Below, one piece after another: positions 17,388 through 25,695 of a stretch of 64,000 nucleotides of DNA. The stretch covers positions 1 to 64,000 of the forward strand of contig NZ_FNFP01000005.1 of NCBI RefSeq assembly GCF_900100845.1, given 5' to 3'. Position 1 is the stretch's first letter. The number at the start of each line of letters is the position of its first letter. Source of the DNA: Natronincola ferrireducens. Its GTDB lineage: Bacteria; Bacillota; Clostridia; Peptostreptococcales; Natronincolaceae. Below the pieces are notes generated by a model. The model searched no databases, was not told the origin of the DNA, and saw only the letters and a list, made by a program, of their open reading frames with translations. Both the position numbers and the translations under genes were made by a program.

Positions 17388-17399
17388 TGTTCCACCCCT

Positions 17400-17546
17400 T
17401 TATTTAATCATTAATACACGAAGTATAAGAGGGATAATTACTAAAGCATTATTGGCTTGCATTTTGATTTCTGTTTCCTCAAATAAATTCCATAGTACAA
17501 GGCCAAGGATATATACAATTATTAATCGATAAACTATTGTAATCAT
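17400..17546 (-). CDS. 48-residue membrane protein of the pgs block
   Basis: GGGAGGAATTTAG directly precedes ATG 17546; the frame (starts MITIVYRLIIVYILGLVLWN, ends ALVIIPLILRVLMIK) stops at 17400, twelve bases before the hydrolase start. It has one N-terminal span, a short polar centre FEETEIKMQ and a second hydrophobic stretch. Bacillus poly-gamma-glutamate operons also carry a tiny accessory membrane protein (PgsE/CapE, about 50 residues); similarity of size and place suggests a comparable role, but I see no clear sequence match. Strong SD and tight packing support it as a real gene. Confidence 0.7.
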   Translation of the reverse strand: MITIVYRLIIVYILGLVLWNLFEETEIKMQANNALVIIPLILRVLMIK

Positions 17547-17561
17547 CTAAATTCCTCCCCT

Positions 17562-18833
17562 CTATAACACTAAAAATGTCTTTAAAACATTGGCAAAAAC
17601 GATGGAAAGAAGACCAAAAACAACTGTTACAATGGCTGGCACTACACATTTTTTCAAAACAAGTTTATAGTCCTTTTCACCAACCACCTGCGCAGCAAAT
17701 AAACCTGCTAAAGCTGTAGGAGGCATTAAATCTCCTGTACTTGCTATAAGAGATAAAGCTGATGCTGTAATAATTTGATCCCTTGCTAAAAGTGCCAATA
17801 AAAAGGGTACACCTAGTACGGAGGCAGAGCCATAGGAAGATACAGCACCAAATAATGGGATCGTGATAGCTATAGATATATAAAGTAGAATTGTTGGTAG
17901 ACTGAGACCACTAACAACAATAAGTCCTCGAACCCCTGTAAGTGTCATGACCTGTATAAACATCCCAACTCCCATTAATATACCTAGAACGGGAAGAGCA
18001 TCGCGAATGGCTTCTTTAGAAGATTTGAAATAGTTCACTTTTTCTCCAGTAAAGATACCAACTAAACTAGCTAATAAAAATATTAGTGGCATGCCTAAAT
18101 TTGGTATAGCTTTAGGAAAGATTTTGCCGCCTATCATTAATACAATTACAACAAGAATAGGCAAGTATATAAGTATCCCTTTATTATCTTTTCTTTTAAA
18201 ATTCATTTCCTGCATTAATTTGTCAAAGTCATTAGCTTTAACGTGTTTATAGCCTAGAAAAAGAACTGAAAAGATTGCTATAGGGATTGTCATAAAAAAC
18301 AGCGGAAGGGTAAACCCTACATAAGGCATATCTACACCACCACCAATAATCATTACAGGAACATTGACTGGAGGTGCAATCATTCCCATCATACCGCCCA
18401 TAGCAATGATAGCTGCAGCAGATGCTTTTGGTATCCCCATTAGTATCAATACAGGGGCTACAAGACTACCAGCAGTCAAAACTGCAGCTGTTGATGACCC
18501 AGTAATCATACCTGGGAACATAACAATAAACATTAATAGAATAAGAAGTATAGCAGGTTGCTTATGAAATTTTTTAATAATACCATTACTTATTGCTGTC
18601 AAGGCTCCTGATTCCTGTACAACTTTCATAAAAATCATTGCTGTAGCAATAATAAGAATAGCATCAATGTATCCAAAGGTACCTTCAACCAAATGTCTTA
18701 TTGAGAGACCATTGCCAGATACCAATAGTCCCAATATAGAAGAAATTACTAAGGACAAACTTACTGGTAGCTTTAATTTAAAACAACCAATCATAAAGGC
18801 TGCAACCATAAGTATAAAAATTATTAATTCCAC
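17562..18833 (-). CDS. TRAP-type large permease (DctM-like)
   Basis: About twelve hydrophobic segments in 423 residues with the DctM-type signatures GGMMGMIAPPVNVP and STGDLMPPTALAG in the two repeat halves. Such permeases use ion gradients to import organic acids, normally with a DctQ small subunit and a periplasmic binding protein; neither is encoded nearby. I prefer GTG 18833 because GGAGG stands at proper spacing; ATG 18848 contains that SD inside its own codons. Within this block it may take up glutamate, pyroglutamate or short gamma-peptides released by the hydrolase and Ggt (inference). Confidence 0.8.
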   Translation of the reverse strand: MELIIFILMVAAFMIGCFKLKLPVSLSLVISSILGLLVSGNGLSIRHLVEGTFGYIDAILIIATAMIFMKVVQESGALTAISNGIIKKFHKQPAILLILLMFIVMFPGMITGSSTAAVLTAGSLVAPVLILMGIPKASAAAIIAMGGMMGMIAPPVNVPVMIIGGGVDMPYVGFTLPLFFMTIPIAIFSVLFLGYKHVKANDFDKLMQEMNFKRKDNKGILIYLPILVVIVLMIGGKIFPKAIPNLGMPLIFLLASLVGIFTGEKVNYFKSSKEAIRDALPVLGILMGVGMFIQVMTLTGVRGLIVVSGLSLPTILLYISIAITIPLFGAVSSYGSASVLGVPFLLALLARDQIITASALSLIASTGDLMPPTALAGLFAAQVVGEKDYKLVLKKCVVPAIVTVVFGLLSIVFANVLKTFLVL

Positions 18834-18880
18834 TGGAATTACCTCCATTTCTCATGAACAAAACTTATGTTTTTTTAAAT

Positions 18881-18909
18881 TAGGTTTCCAGTAGTTAGCT
18901 GGAAACCTA
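18881..18909 (-). other. perfect hairpin between lipoprotein and permease genes
   Basis: TAGGTTTCCAG (18881-18891) and CTGGAAACCTA (18899-18909) form an 11-pair stem with a seven-base loop. The flanks are A-rich in the direction of transcription, so it does not look like a strong terminator; it may set relative expression of the two parts of the block. Confidence 0.5.
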
Positions 18910-18925
18910 AAAATATCAGAAACTG

Positions 18926-19519
18926 CTATTTAAATGTCTTTGTAAGAATACCAATGACCTCTCCAATAGTATCTACCTTAGCCATAGGAATTCCATTATT
19001 TACAGCAATATTGCTCATGAGACCGTCAGTATCTCCTGTTGCTACCGCAATAATGTAATCTGATTCCGGCAATACTGCGTTAATAAAACGATCTGACAAA
19101 GTACCCCGTCTACCTTCTCCACCAATATGAAGTGCAATAATAGTCATTCCATCCTCTTTTGCCTTAGCAATTACTTCTGTCACTCTTTTTAGTTCATCAT
19201 CTGCATCAATGCCTGCAGCTCCTAACCCTTTAGAGCTTCCTCCAACAGCAACCATAAGTGTAGCTTGATTATTAAGCTGGCCAGCAGTTATTGTTGCATT
19301 ACCCTCATAATCGATTCCGGTTTTATCCATAAGTGTTTTTGCAATATCAAAATCAGCACTCTGTCCTGCTGATGTAAGAAGCACTGGGGTTTCTGCCATA
19401 GCCTCAGTTATATCTTGTATTGAGATAGAATCTGTAGCTTCTTGAGGTTTTTCACTTCCACAGGCCAAAATATTAATACAAATAAGTACTACAAGCATTA
19501 TCATTATTATTTTCTTCAA
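18926..19519 (-). CDS. DUF6305-like lipoprotein (copy 1)
   Basis: A lipoprotein with signal sequence KKIIMIMLVVLICINILACG and a single alpha/beta-looking domain: TSAGQSADFDIA, then LMVAVGGSSKGLG, then IIALHIGGEGRRG, then PESDYIIAVATGD. I take TTG 19519 as start, since AAGGAGAT stands seven bases before it; the open frame continues into the end of ggt. I believe the domain is DUF6305 (from memory), of unknown function. The G-Q-S and H-x-G-G-x-x-R-R-G motifs are shared with copy 2 at 21567. Being surface-anchored beside a permease with no binding protein, it may act as the substrate-capture partner (inference). Confidence 0.7.
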   Translation of the reverse strand: MKKIIMIMLVVLICINILACGSEKPQEATDSISIQDITEAMAETPVLLTSAGQSADFDIAKTLMDKTGIDYEGNATITAGQLNNQATLMVAVGGSSKGLGAAGIDADDELKRVTEVIAKAKEDGMTIIALHIGGEGRRGTLSDRFINAVLPESDYIIAVATGDTDGLMSNIAVNNGIPMAKVDTIGEVIGILTKTFK

Positions 19520-19544
19520 CTTGATTATCTCCTTTGTGTAATTT

Positions 19545-21335
19545 TTAATATGCTCCTGCATGGGAATCACGTCTTCGATCTGCTACAGCATGGAATCCTT
19601 TTGTATCTCTATAAACTGCATTAGTAGAACCATAATAATCATGTTTGGACGCAACAATTTGTCCTCTTGCCCTTAATTCTTCAAGAATTTTTTCATCAAT
19701 ACTTGTTTCATCGTCTTTTGGTTCAATATATAAGTAGAATTCCTCACCATAGTATGCACCTGCTGGGTGATAAGAACATCTCTCAATATTGATAGCAGTG
19801 TTTACATCCATACCATGATCAATAACATTTATAATGTTTTGAAGCACTGTAAAGAATATAGTGTATCCACCTGGTGTTCCTAAAGACATCAATGGCTCAC
19901 CTTCTGGTGTAAATACAAAGGTTGGACTCATGCTGCTTAATGGTCTCATACCTGGCTTAGGTGCATTAATGGAATCTAGATTTGAGAAATCAAAATCTGT
20001 TAATTCATTATTCATAATGATACCTGTTCCTGGGATTACCATTGCATTACCAAGATAATTATTTACTGTATTGGTATAGGAGACCATGTTGCCATCTTTA
20101 TCAATAACAGATAGATGAGTGGTATCCACTGCTTCATAATCAGCAGGCATTCCTGCTGTTACTTCATTATCAGCTTTATTTAAATCAATTTTATCTGCTA
20201 TTGATTTTGCGTAGGCTTTAGATGTAAGCCCCTTAAGTGGAACATCAACAAATAAAGTATCAGCCATATATTTAGCACGATCTGTATATAAATATTTTCC
20301 AATTTCTTGTAACAAGAAAAATTCATCTACTGAACGGTGACCCATAGCCTTTAAATCAAAGTTTTCTAAAATATTAAGTCCTTGAATAATATGGGTTCCT
20401 CCTGAGCTTGGTGGTGGTGAGGAAACAATCTTATAGCCTCGGTAGGTACCTGTGGAAGGCTCTATGATCGTCGCTTCATAATTTACCAAATCCTCCATGG
20501 TTAAAATACCACCTTGCTTTTGAATCTCATCTACCATCTTTTGAGCTAATTCACCTTTGTAGAAGATTTCAGAACCATGTTTGGCAATTTTTTGGTAGGT
20601 TTCGATTAAATCTGGATTATAGATAATATCTCCTTCTACATAAGGTAAGCCTAGATCATTAAGCAACAGTTCTTTAGAAGCTTCATAGTTTTGGATATAA
20701 CCATAACATTCTGCAATAGCTGATTCAACTTTATTGGTTACATAAATACCTTGCTCTGCCTTAGCACAAACAATATCCATAATTTCTTGCATAGACATCG
20801 TTCCATAGGTGTTCAAGGCTAATTCTAAACCAGCAACATTACCTGGAACCCCAATAGCTAAGGGATGGTAATTGGCTTCATAATAATCAACCTCTCCATC
20901 TCCATTAGTGTCCAAAACATCTGTGTTAAGGAACATATCAGGTGTTGTAGCAGCTGGAGCTGTTTCTCTCATGTCTATAACAACATCTTCTCCAGACTTA
21001 GCATCATGAATTAACATGAAGCCCCCTCCAGCAATCCCTGTAGATTCAATCTCAAAGAACTGAATAGCAAAAGAAGTTGCAACAGCAGCATCAATTGCAT
21101 TACCACCTGCTTTCAAAACCTCAAGTCCTACTTCAGTAGCTTCTACTCTTCCAGAGGATACAGCACCATTTTCTCCATTAGCGTGTAATGCAGTATTGTA
21201 GACTACCTTTTCAGTAGAGGGTACTTCCTCTTGTTGCTGAACCTCTACCTTTGTTTTGCTAGTACATCCACTAAGTACACTCACGATCAAAATTAGGATT
21301 AAACCTATGGTTAATCCCTTATGCTTTAACTTCAT
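19545..21335 (-). CDS. ggt: gamma-glutamyltransferase, lipoprotein form
   Basis: Ggt cleaves or transfers gamma-glutamyl groups; it matures by autocleavage at a Thr that becomes the catalytic N-terminus. The lipobox LSGC (Cys24) puts it on the outer membrane face. Family motifs GGNAIDAAVATSF, GIAGGGFMLI, the cleavage site TTHLSV (Thr405) and PLSSMSPTFVF are present, and the 596-residue length is normal. Residues 142-150 (DTNGDGEVD) look like an EF-hand/dockerin calcium loop inserted in the large subunit. It is the first gene of the minus-strand block, and would process gamma-linked polymer outside the cell. Start ATG 21335 follows AAAAGGAGTG. Confidence 0.93.
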   Translation of the reverse strand: MKLKHKGLTIGLILILIVSVLSGCTSKTKVEVQQQEEVPSTEKVVYNTALHANGENGAVSSGRVEATEVGLEVLKAGGNAIDAAVATSFAIQFFEIESTGIAGGGFMLIHDAKSGEDVVIDMRETAPAATTPDMFLNTDVLDTNGDGEVDYYEANYHPLAIGVPGNVAGLELALNTYGTMSMQEIMDIVCAKAEQGIYVTNKVESAIAECYGYIQNYEASKELLLNDLGLPYVEGDIIYNPDLIETYQKIAKHGSEIFYKGELAQKMVDEIQKQGGILTMEDLVNYEATIIEPSTGTYRGYKIVSSPPPSSGGTHIIQGLNILENFDLKAMGHRSVDEFFLLQEIGKYLYTDRAKYMADTLFVDVPLKGLTSKAYAKSIADKIDLNKADNEVTAGMPADYEAVDTTHLSVIDKDGNMVSYTNTVNNYLGNAMVIPGTGIIMNNELTDFDFSNLDSINAPKPGMRPLSSMSPTFVFTPEGEPLMSLGTPGGYTIFFTVLQNIINVIDHGMDVNTAINIERCSYHPAGAYYGEEFYLYIEPKDDETSIDEKILEELRARGQIVASKHDYYGSTNAVYRDTKGFHAVADRRRDSHAGAY

Positions 21336-21566
21336 ACAGTTTCACTCCTTTTCATATAAGATAAGTTAATCTTATAGCACTTATATTATATGAGTCAATT
21401 TATTCTCTTTTTTTCTCTTTTTCTATATTTTCTATCTTTTTTAATGCAACCTATGGTTTTTATAATTCCTTGATGCTATAATAAAATTTAAGTGATAAAA
21501 AACTCTTTAATCCATCCTATAATAAGAGATGTATATCTAATTAATATTGGAAAAGGAGAAGCTGCT

Positions 21567-22202
21567 TTGTACAATATCATTAATCTTCAAAAGGATATTA
21601 TCAATAGTAAGCAGGTTATGAAAAAAACATTAGGTGCTATATTCATATTAATTCCTTTAATCTTATCGGGATGCAGTGTAACCGAAGGTGAGGGCTCTAA
21701 TATTGACACCATTGATTCAACGCAGCCTATCATAACCTTTCCACTAGCTGTAACTTCTATAGGTCAAAGCATTGATTTAATAATTCTTCAAGGTGCTTTG
21801 GAGACTATGCAGCTGGATTATGCCTGCAATTCACAATTAACTGCTGAGGATATACATAATTACAATACACTTCTTGTTGCTGTAGGGTCTAGCAAAAAGG
21901 GAATGAATTTTGCAAATGTTACGCTAGATCAAGAATTAGAAAGAATTCATCAGTTAAATAAACATGTAAAAGATGAAACAACCATAATATTAATTCATAT
22001 GGGTGGTGTTAACAGACGAGGGGTTGAATCTGATAAGCTTATACGTAATTCGTTTCCATTAGCTGACGGAATTATCGTAATTAAAGATGGGAATCATGAT
22101 TGTTTTTTCTCTGATTATGCTAAGGAACATAATATTTGGTTTAATGAAATAGATACTATTAAAGATCTACAACCTCTTTTAGAAGCTTTAATTCAAAACT
22201 AA
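21567..22202 (+). CDS. DUF6305-like lipoprotein (copy 2, divergent)
   Basis: This paralogue of the lipoprotein at 18926 shares TSIGQS, LLVAVGSSKKG, LIHMGGVNRRG and the P-x-A-D segment, but is only moderately similar overall. The signal peptide KKTLGAIFILIPLILSGC gives a lipidated Cys. The best start is TTG 21567, five bases after AAAGGAGAA, giving a long basic n-region; ATG 21618 would give a classical short signal but has a weak site, and the frame is open from 21492. It is transcribed away from ggt across a 230-base gap, so both may share control. Confidence 0.68.
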   Translation: MYNIINLQKDIINSKQVMKKTLGAIFILIPLILSGCSVTEGEGSNIDTIDSTQPIITFPLAVTSIGQSIDLIILQGALETMQLDYACNSQLTAEDIHNYNTLLVAVGSSKKGMNFANVTLDQELERIHQLNKHVKDETTIILIHMGGVNRRGVESDKLIRNSFPLADGIIVIKDGNHDCFFSDYAKEHNIWFNEIDTIKDLQPLLEALIQN

Positions 22203-22219
22203 GACTTTTTTTACAACCT

Positions 22220-22246
22220 AAAGACCCTAGAACAGGGTCTTTTTTA
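22220..22246 (+). terminator. terminator after the second lipoprotein gene
   Basis: AAAGACCCT and AGGGTCTTT pair around AGAAC, followed by a T-run (TTTTTAT). Confidence 0.85.
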
Positions 22247-22418
22247 TAACCACTAGGAAATTATATATTTTGTAAAAATGTAGATAAATTTAAACGTAAG
22301 TTGCATCAATTCTTTCAATTCATGTTTTAAATAAAAGAATTGATTTAATTTCCGTTAGTGGTTTCAAAATAAGTAAGAAGAAAAATCCTCCTTATACCAT
22401 GTTGTTTTACTATATTTA

Positions 22419-23348
22419 TTAATCAAACTTTTTAATTTTATCCGAGTTATCCAGTTCTAAAGAACCGGTTATTCCTATTTGACAATTTTGTCGGTATTTT
22501 AGTGGAGATATACCATAGCGTTTTTTAAAAACACTACTAAAGCAATATACTGAGGGATACCCGAATCGTTCTGATATTTCATGAATAGGACGATTACTTT
22601 GGGCAAGCTCAGTTTCAATATGGCGAAAGCGATAAACAGATAGAAACTCCTTAGTAGATAATTTAAAGGTTTTTTTAAAGCATTTATATAAATATGCCTG
22701 AGATAGCCCTAAATGAGAGCATAGATCTTCTACTTTTATATTTTTATTCATATGGCTATCTATATACTTCATACAGTTCCGTATAATAACACCTTCCCAT
22801 GCACTGTATTCTGTCAAGTCAGTATTTTTTTTGTGACTGTCCACTGGGTTTTGCTGCATAGCCAGTAGTAGATGTAATAAAACTAACTTTGCAGAAAAAT
22901 TACAACCTGGGCGGTTTTGTTGGATATTTTTATAGGAGGATTCAATCATAGGGAAGACATGATCACTAACTAGTTTTGGATATATAGCAAGTCCATCGCA
23001 CCTGAAAAGCTGGGCAAATTCACTGCGCTTTCTGTCGGGTATTACATCAAAATAAAGATAATAATATTTAACAGAAACTTTGTCCAAAAAGTGAGTATTA
23101 TACATAATGTATGGAGAAAGTAGAAGCACATCCCCTTTGGTTAGAAAATATTCTGTTTCCTGATATTGAATGATGCACTTTCCTTCTGTAAATACGATAG
23201 CCTTAAAGCTAGTAGAGATTTCGTTAGAAATAGTATCTTTTGTACATTTCTCCAAAACCCCAAATTGTAACAGGCTATAATCAAACTCTTCCAATTTTTT
23301 AGTCAATGAGTCCTTATACATAGATTTGCTACCATAGACTGTTTTCAA
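22419..23348 (-). CDS. AraC-family regulator with cupin-like sensor domain
   Basis: The 309-residue protein has an N-terminal cupin-like ligand domain (about 40-110, KCIIQYQETEYFLTKGDVLLLSP) and a C-terminal AraC double HTH (about 195-295) with VEDLCSHLGLSQAYLYKCFKKTF and ISERFGYPSVYCFSSVFKKRYG. Such proteins usually activate a nearby operon when a small molecule binds. It is divergent from the extracytoplasmic flavin reductase gene with a 209-base AT-rich gap, making that gene the likely target. I could not pick out a clear direct repeat for binding. Confidence 0.88.
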   Translation of the reverse strand: MKTVYGSKSMYKDSLTKKLEEFDYSLLQFGVLEKCTKDTISNEISTSFKAIVFTEGKCIIQYQETEYFLTKGDVLLLSPYIMYNTHFLDKVSVKYYYLYFDVIPDRKRSEFAQLFRCDGLAIYPKLVSDHVFPMIESSYKNIQQNRPGCNFSAKLVLLHLLLAMQQNPVDSHKKNTDLTEYSAWEGVIIRNCMKYIDSHMNKNIKVEDLCSHLGLSQAYLYKCFKKTFKLSTKEFLSVYRFRHIETELAQSNRPIHEISERFGYPSVYCFSSVFKKRYGISPLKYRQNCQIGITGSLELDNSDKIKKFD

Positions 23349-23557
23349 CTTTTCAGCCCCTTATACTTATTTAAATTCTGTAGTACTGACTAACCAGAGA
23401 TATATTTATAATTATTCTATCATATGTTGGGAAACTTAGTTATGATTTATTTAAAAATAGTATTAAAATAAACATTGTTAAAAATTTATTTTAATAATAA
23501 AATTGAATTGTTCTTTCGTAAACAAATTGACTAATCAAACTACAAGGAGGAAAAAAA

Positions 23558-25513
23558 ATGAAATCACGTATTGCATTATTGTTGGCTCTTATTATGGTAA
23601 TGTCTGTTTTTACAGGTTGCACGACCAATTCTACACAGCCAGGAACTACAACGCCTGAGGATTATGATAATACAGAATCTGCTGATATAGTTATTATTGG
23701 TGCTGGTGCAGCTGGTCTTTCTGCTGCTAATGAAGCTATTGAAAATGGAGCAGAAAGTGTTATTATTTTAGAAATGACTAATAAAACTGGAGGCGCTTTA
23801 AACTTTACAAGTGGTTCTATGTCTGCTGCTCAGACAATTATTCAAGAGGAAGATGGTATTGAAGATACTCTAGAATCATTTGTAGAAGATATTATAAAAA
23901 CAGGTAGTGATTTTGATGGCAAGCCAAATCGTAAGCTAGTAGAATTATTTGCAGAGGAAGGTGTAGATACCTTCCAATGGTTATGGGACAATGGTCTTAA
24001 GGATTACGAATTTTTGACGGATAGAGAAGGTAAAAGAGCTGTATTTGCTCCTGAGCATCCTCTTTACTCCATTCCCCGTACCTACAAGCCCAAAGCAAAA
24101 GACCCTGTGAACTACAAGGCTGCAGCACATGAAATTTTAGATAAAGTAGTAAAGGATGCAAGCAAAATCCAAATTGTTTATAATACAAAAGGAACAGAAC
24201 TTATTGCAAATGACAAAGGTCAGGTACTTTCTGTAATTGGTGAACACCTAGATACTGGCAAAGCAACAAGATATGATGCTAAAAAAGGTATTATAGTAGC
24301 TACAGGTGGTTACTCAGCAAACCATAAACTTATGGGTGAATTCACACTTTATGGTAGTTCATACCTAACAGGAAGTCCAGCTACTGCTGATGGAAATGCT
24401 CTACCTATGATGCAGAAAGTGGGTGCTGCAATCAACAACATGGATTATGTACCAACTTTCCCAATGGGTCTTGAAAGTGCAGATAATCCAGGTACAGGTA
24501 TAATTGCTTCTACTTATACATGGAAAACTGGTGGTATATGTATAAATAAAGAAGGTAATCGTTTCATGGATGAAACAGAACCGAACAACTCTATCCGTGA
24601 AGTTGCACTAGAAGAACAGACAGATGCAATTCAATATGATATTTTTACAGATAAAATCCTAGAGGACCTAACTGCTAACAATGCAGCAGGTATGTACAAT
24701 TACAGATTTGGTGAAGGTACCCCTGGAGAGAGAACTGTTGTAACAGCTTCAAGCTTAGATGAGCTTGCTGAAAAAATTGGTGTTCCAGAAGAAAATTTAA
24801 AGAAAACTGTAGAAGACTATAACCAAGCTGTAGGTTCAAAAGGTGAAGATGAATTTGGACGTAAATACGATGATACAGTTACTCCCTTCAACCTTGGTGC
24901 AAACAAAATTGAAGGGGATAAATATTATGCAGTTCCTCTACGTGCCCTTTGTATTATTACACTTGGAGGTGTAACTGCAAACGAAAATATGCAGGTTCTT
25001 GATAATAATGGAACAGTAATCCCAGGGTTATATGCAGCTGGTGAAGTTGTAGGTGGTATATGGGGTAAATTTGTTTCTGGCGGTACAGGTGTAATGGGTC
25101 CAATTGTATTTGGACGTATTGCTGCACGGGCTGCAATGACAGGGGAATTGGCAACTGGTTACACTGTTGCTCCTTCTTCAGAAATACTTGATGCAAGTCT
25201 TTTCCAAAAAGATAAGGTGGAAACAGAAGGATTTGATATGTCAGTTGAACTTAAAGATGGGGAATATGAAGCTACAGTTGATGGACAAGAAGGTCCAATG
25301 ACTGTAAAAGTAACAATTACAGATGGAAAAATAACTGATGTTACTATTGTTTCTGACAAGGAAACAGCTTCAATTGCTGCTCCTGCCTTAGAACAGATTC
25401 CAGCAAGGATTGTTGAAGCAAACTCTCCTGATGTTGACGGAATTACTGGTGCTACTTTAACTGTAAACCGTATTAAAAATGCAGTTATTGAGTGCCTTAA
25501 TCAAGCAAAATAA
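23558..25513 (+). CDS. extracytoplasmic FAD/FMN reductase lipoprotein (fumarate/urocanate reductase-like)
   Basis: The lipobox VFTGC (Cys21) anchors the protein outside. The FAD-binding domain begins IVIIGAGAAGLSAANEA (about 44-60) and runs to about 535, with LGGVTANENMQVL and GLYAAGEVVGGIWG typical of the fumarate reductase flavoprotein family. The C-terminal 90 residues form an FMN-bind domain ending DGITGATLT, the motif whose Thr receives FMN from ApbE. Such proteins reduce an alpha,beta-unsaturated acid or similar acceptor using electrons passed across the membrane. No apbE or quinone-linked partner is in the window. SD AAGGAGG precedes ATG 23558. Confidence 0.88.
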   Translation: MKSRIALLLALIMVMSVFTGCTTNSTQPGTTTPEDYDNTESADIVIIGAGAAGLSAANEAIENGAESVIILEMTNKTGGALNFTSGSMSAAQTIIQEEDGIEDTLESFVEDIIKTGSDFDGKPNRKLVELFAEEGVDTFQWLWDNGLKDYEFLTDREGKRAVFAPEHPLYSIPRTYKPKAKDPVNYKAAAHEILDKVVKDASKIQIVYNTKGTELIANDKGQVLSVIGEHLDTGKATRYDAKKGIIVATGGYSANHKLMGEFTLYGSSYLTGSPATADGNALPMMQKVGAAINNMDYVPTFPMGLESADNPGTGIIASTYTWKTGGICINKEGNRFMDETEPNNSIREVALEEQTDAIQYDIFTDKILEDLTANNAAGMYNYRFGEGTPGERTVVTASSLDELAEKIGVPEENLKKTVEDYNQAVGSKGEDEFGRKYDDTVTPFNLGANKIEGDKYYAVPLRALCIITLGGVTANENMQVLDNNGTVIPGLYAAGEVVGGIWGKFVSGGTGVMGPIVFGRIAARAAMTGELATGYTVAPSSEILDASLFQKDKVETEGFDMSVELKDGEYEATVDGQEGPMTVKVTITDGKITDVTIVSDKETASIAAPALEQIPARIVEANSPDVDGITGATLTVNRIKNAVIECLNQAK

Positions 25514-25538
25514 TTATTAATTTTATATTATTATAAAA

Positions 25539-25587
25539 TCACTACTGACAGGGATTATATAGTTCAAGTCGGTAGTGACTTTTTATT
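25539..25587 (+). terminator. terminator of the flavin reductase gene
   Basis: TCACTACTGAC pairs with GTCGGTAGTGA (25568-25578, one G-U), followed by CTTTTTATT. Confidence 0.8.
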
Positions 25588-25695
25588 ATAAACATGGATT
25601 TGTTAAGAAACATAGTAGATTATGGGAAAAATAAAGGAAAATAGAATTTTTTGTAGAATAATTAGTAGATGTAGATAAAAAGATAAATTAAGGAG

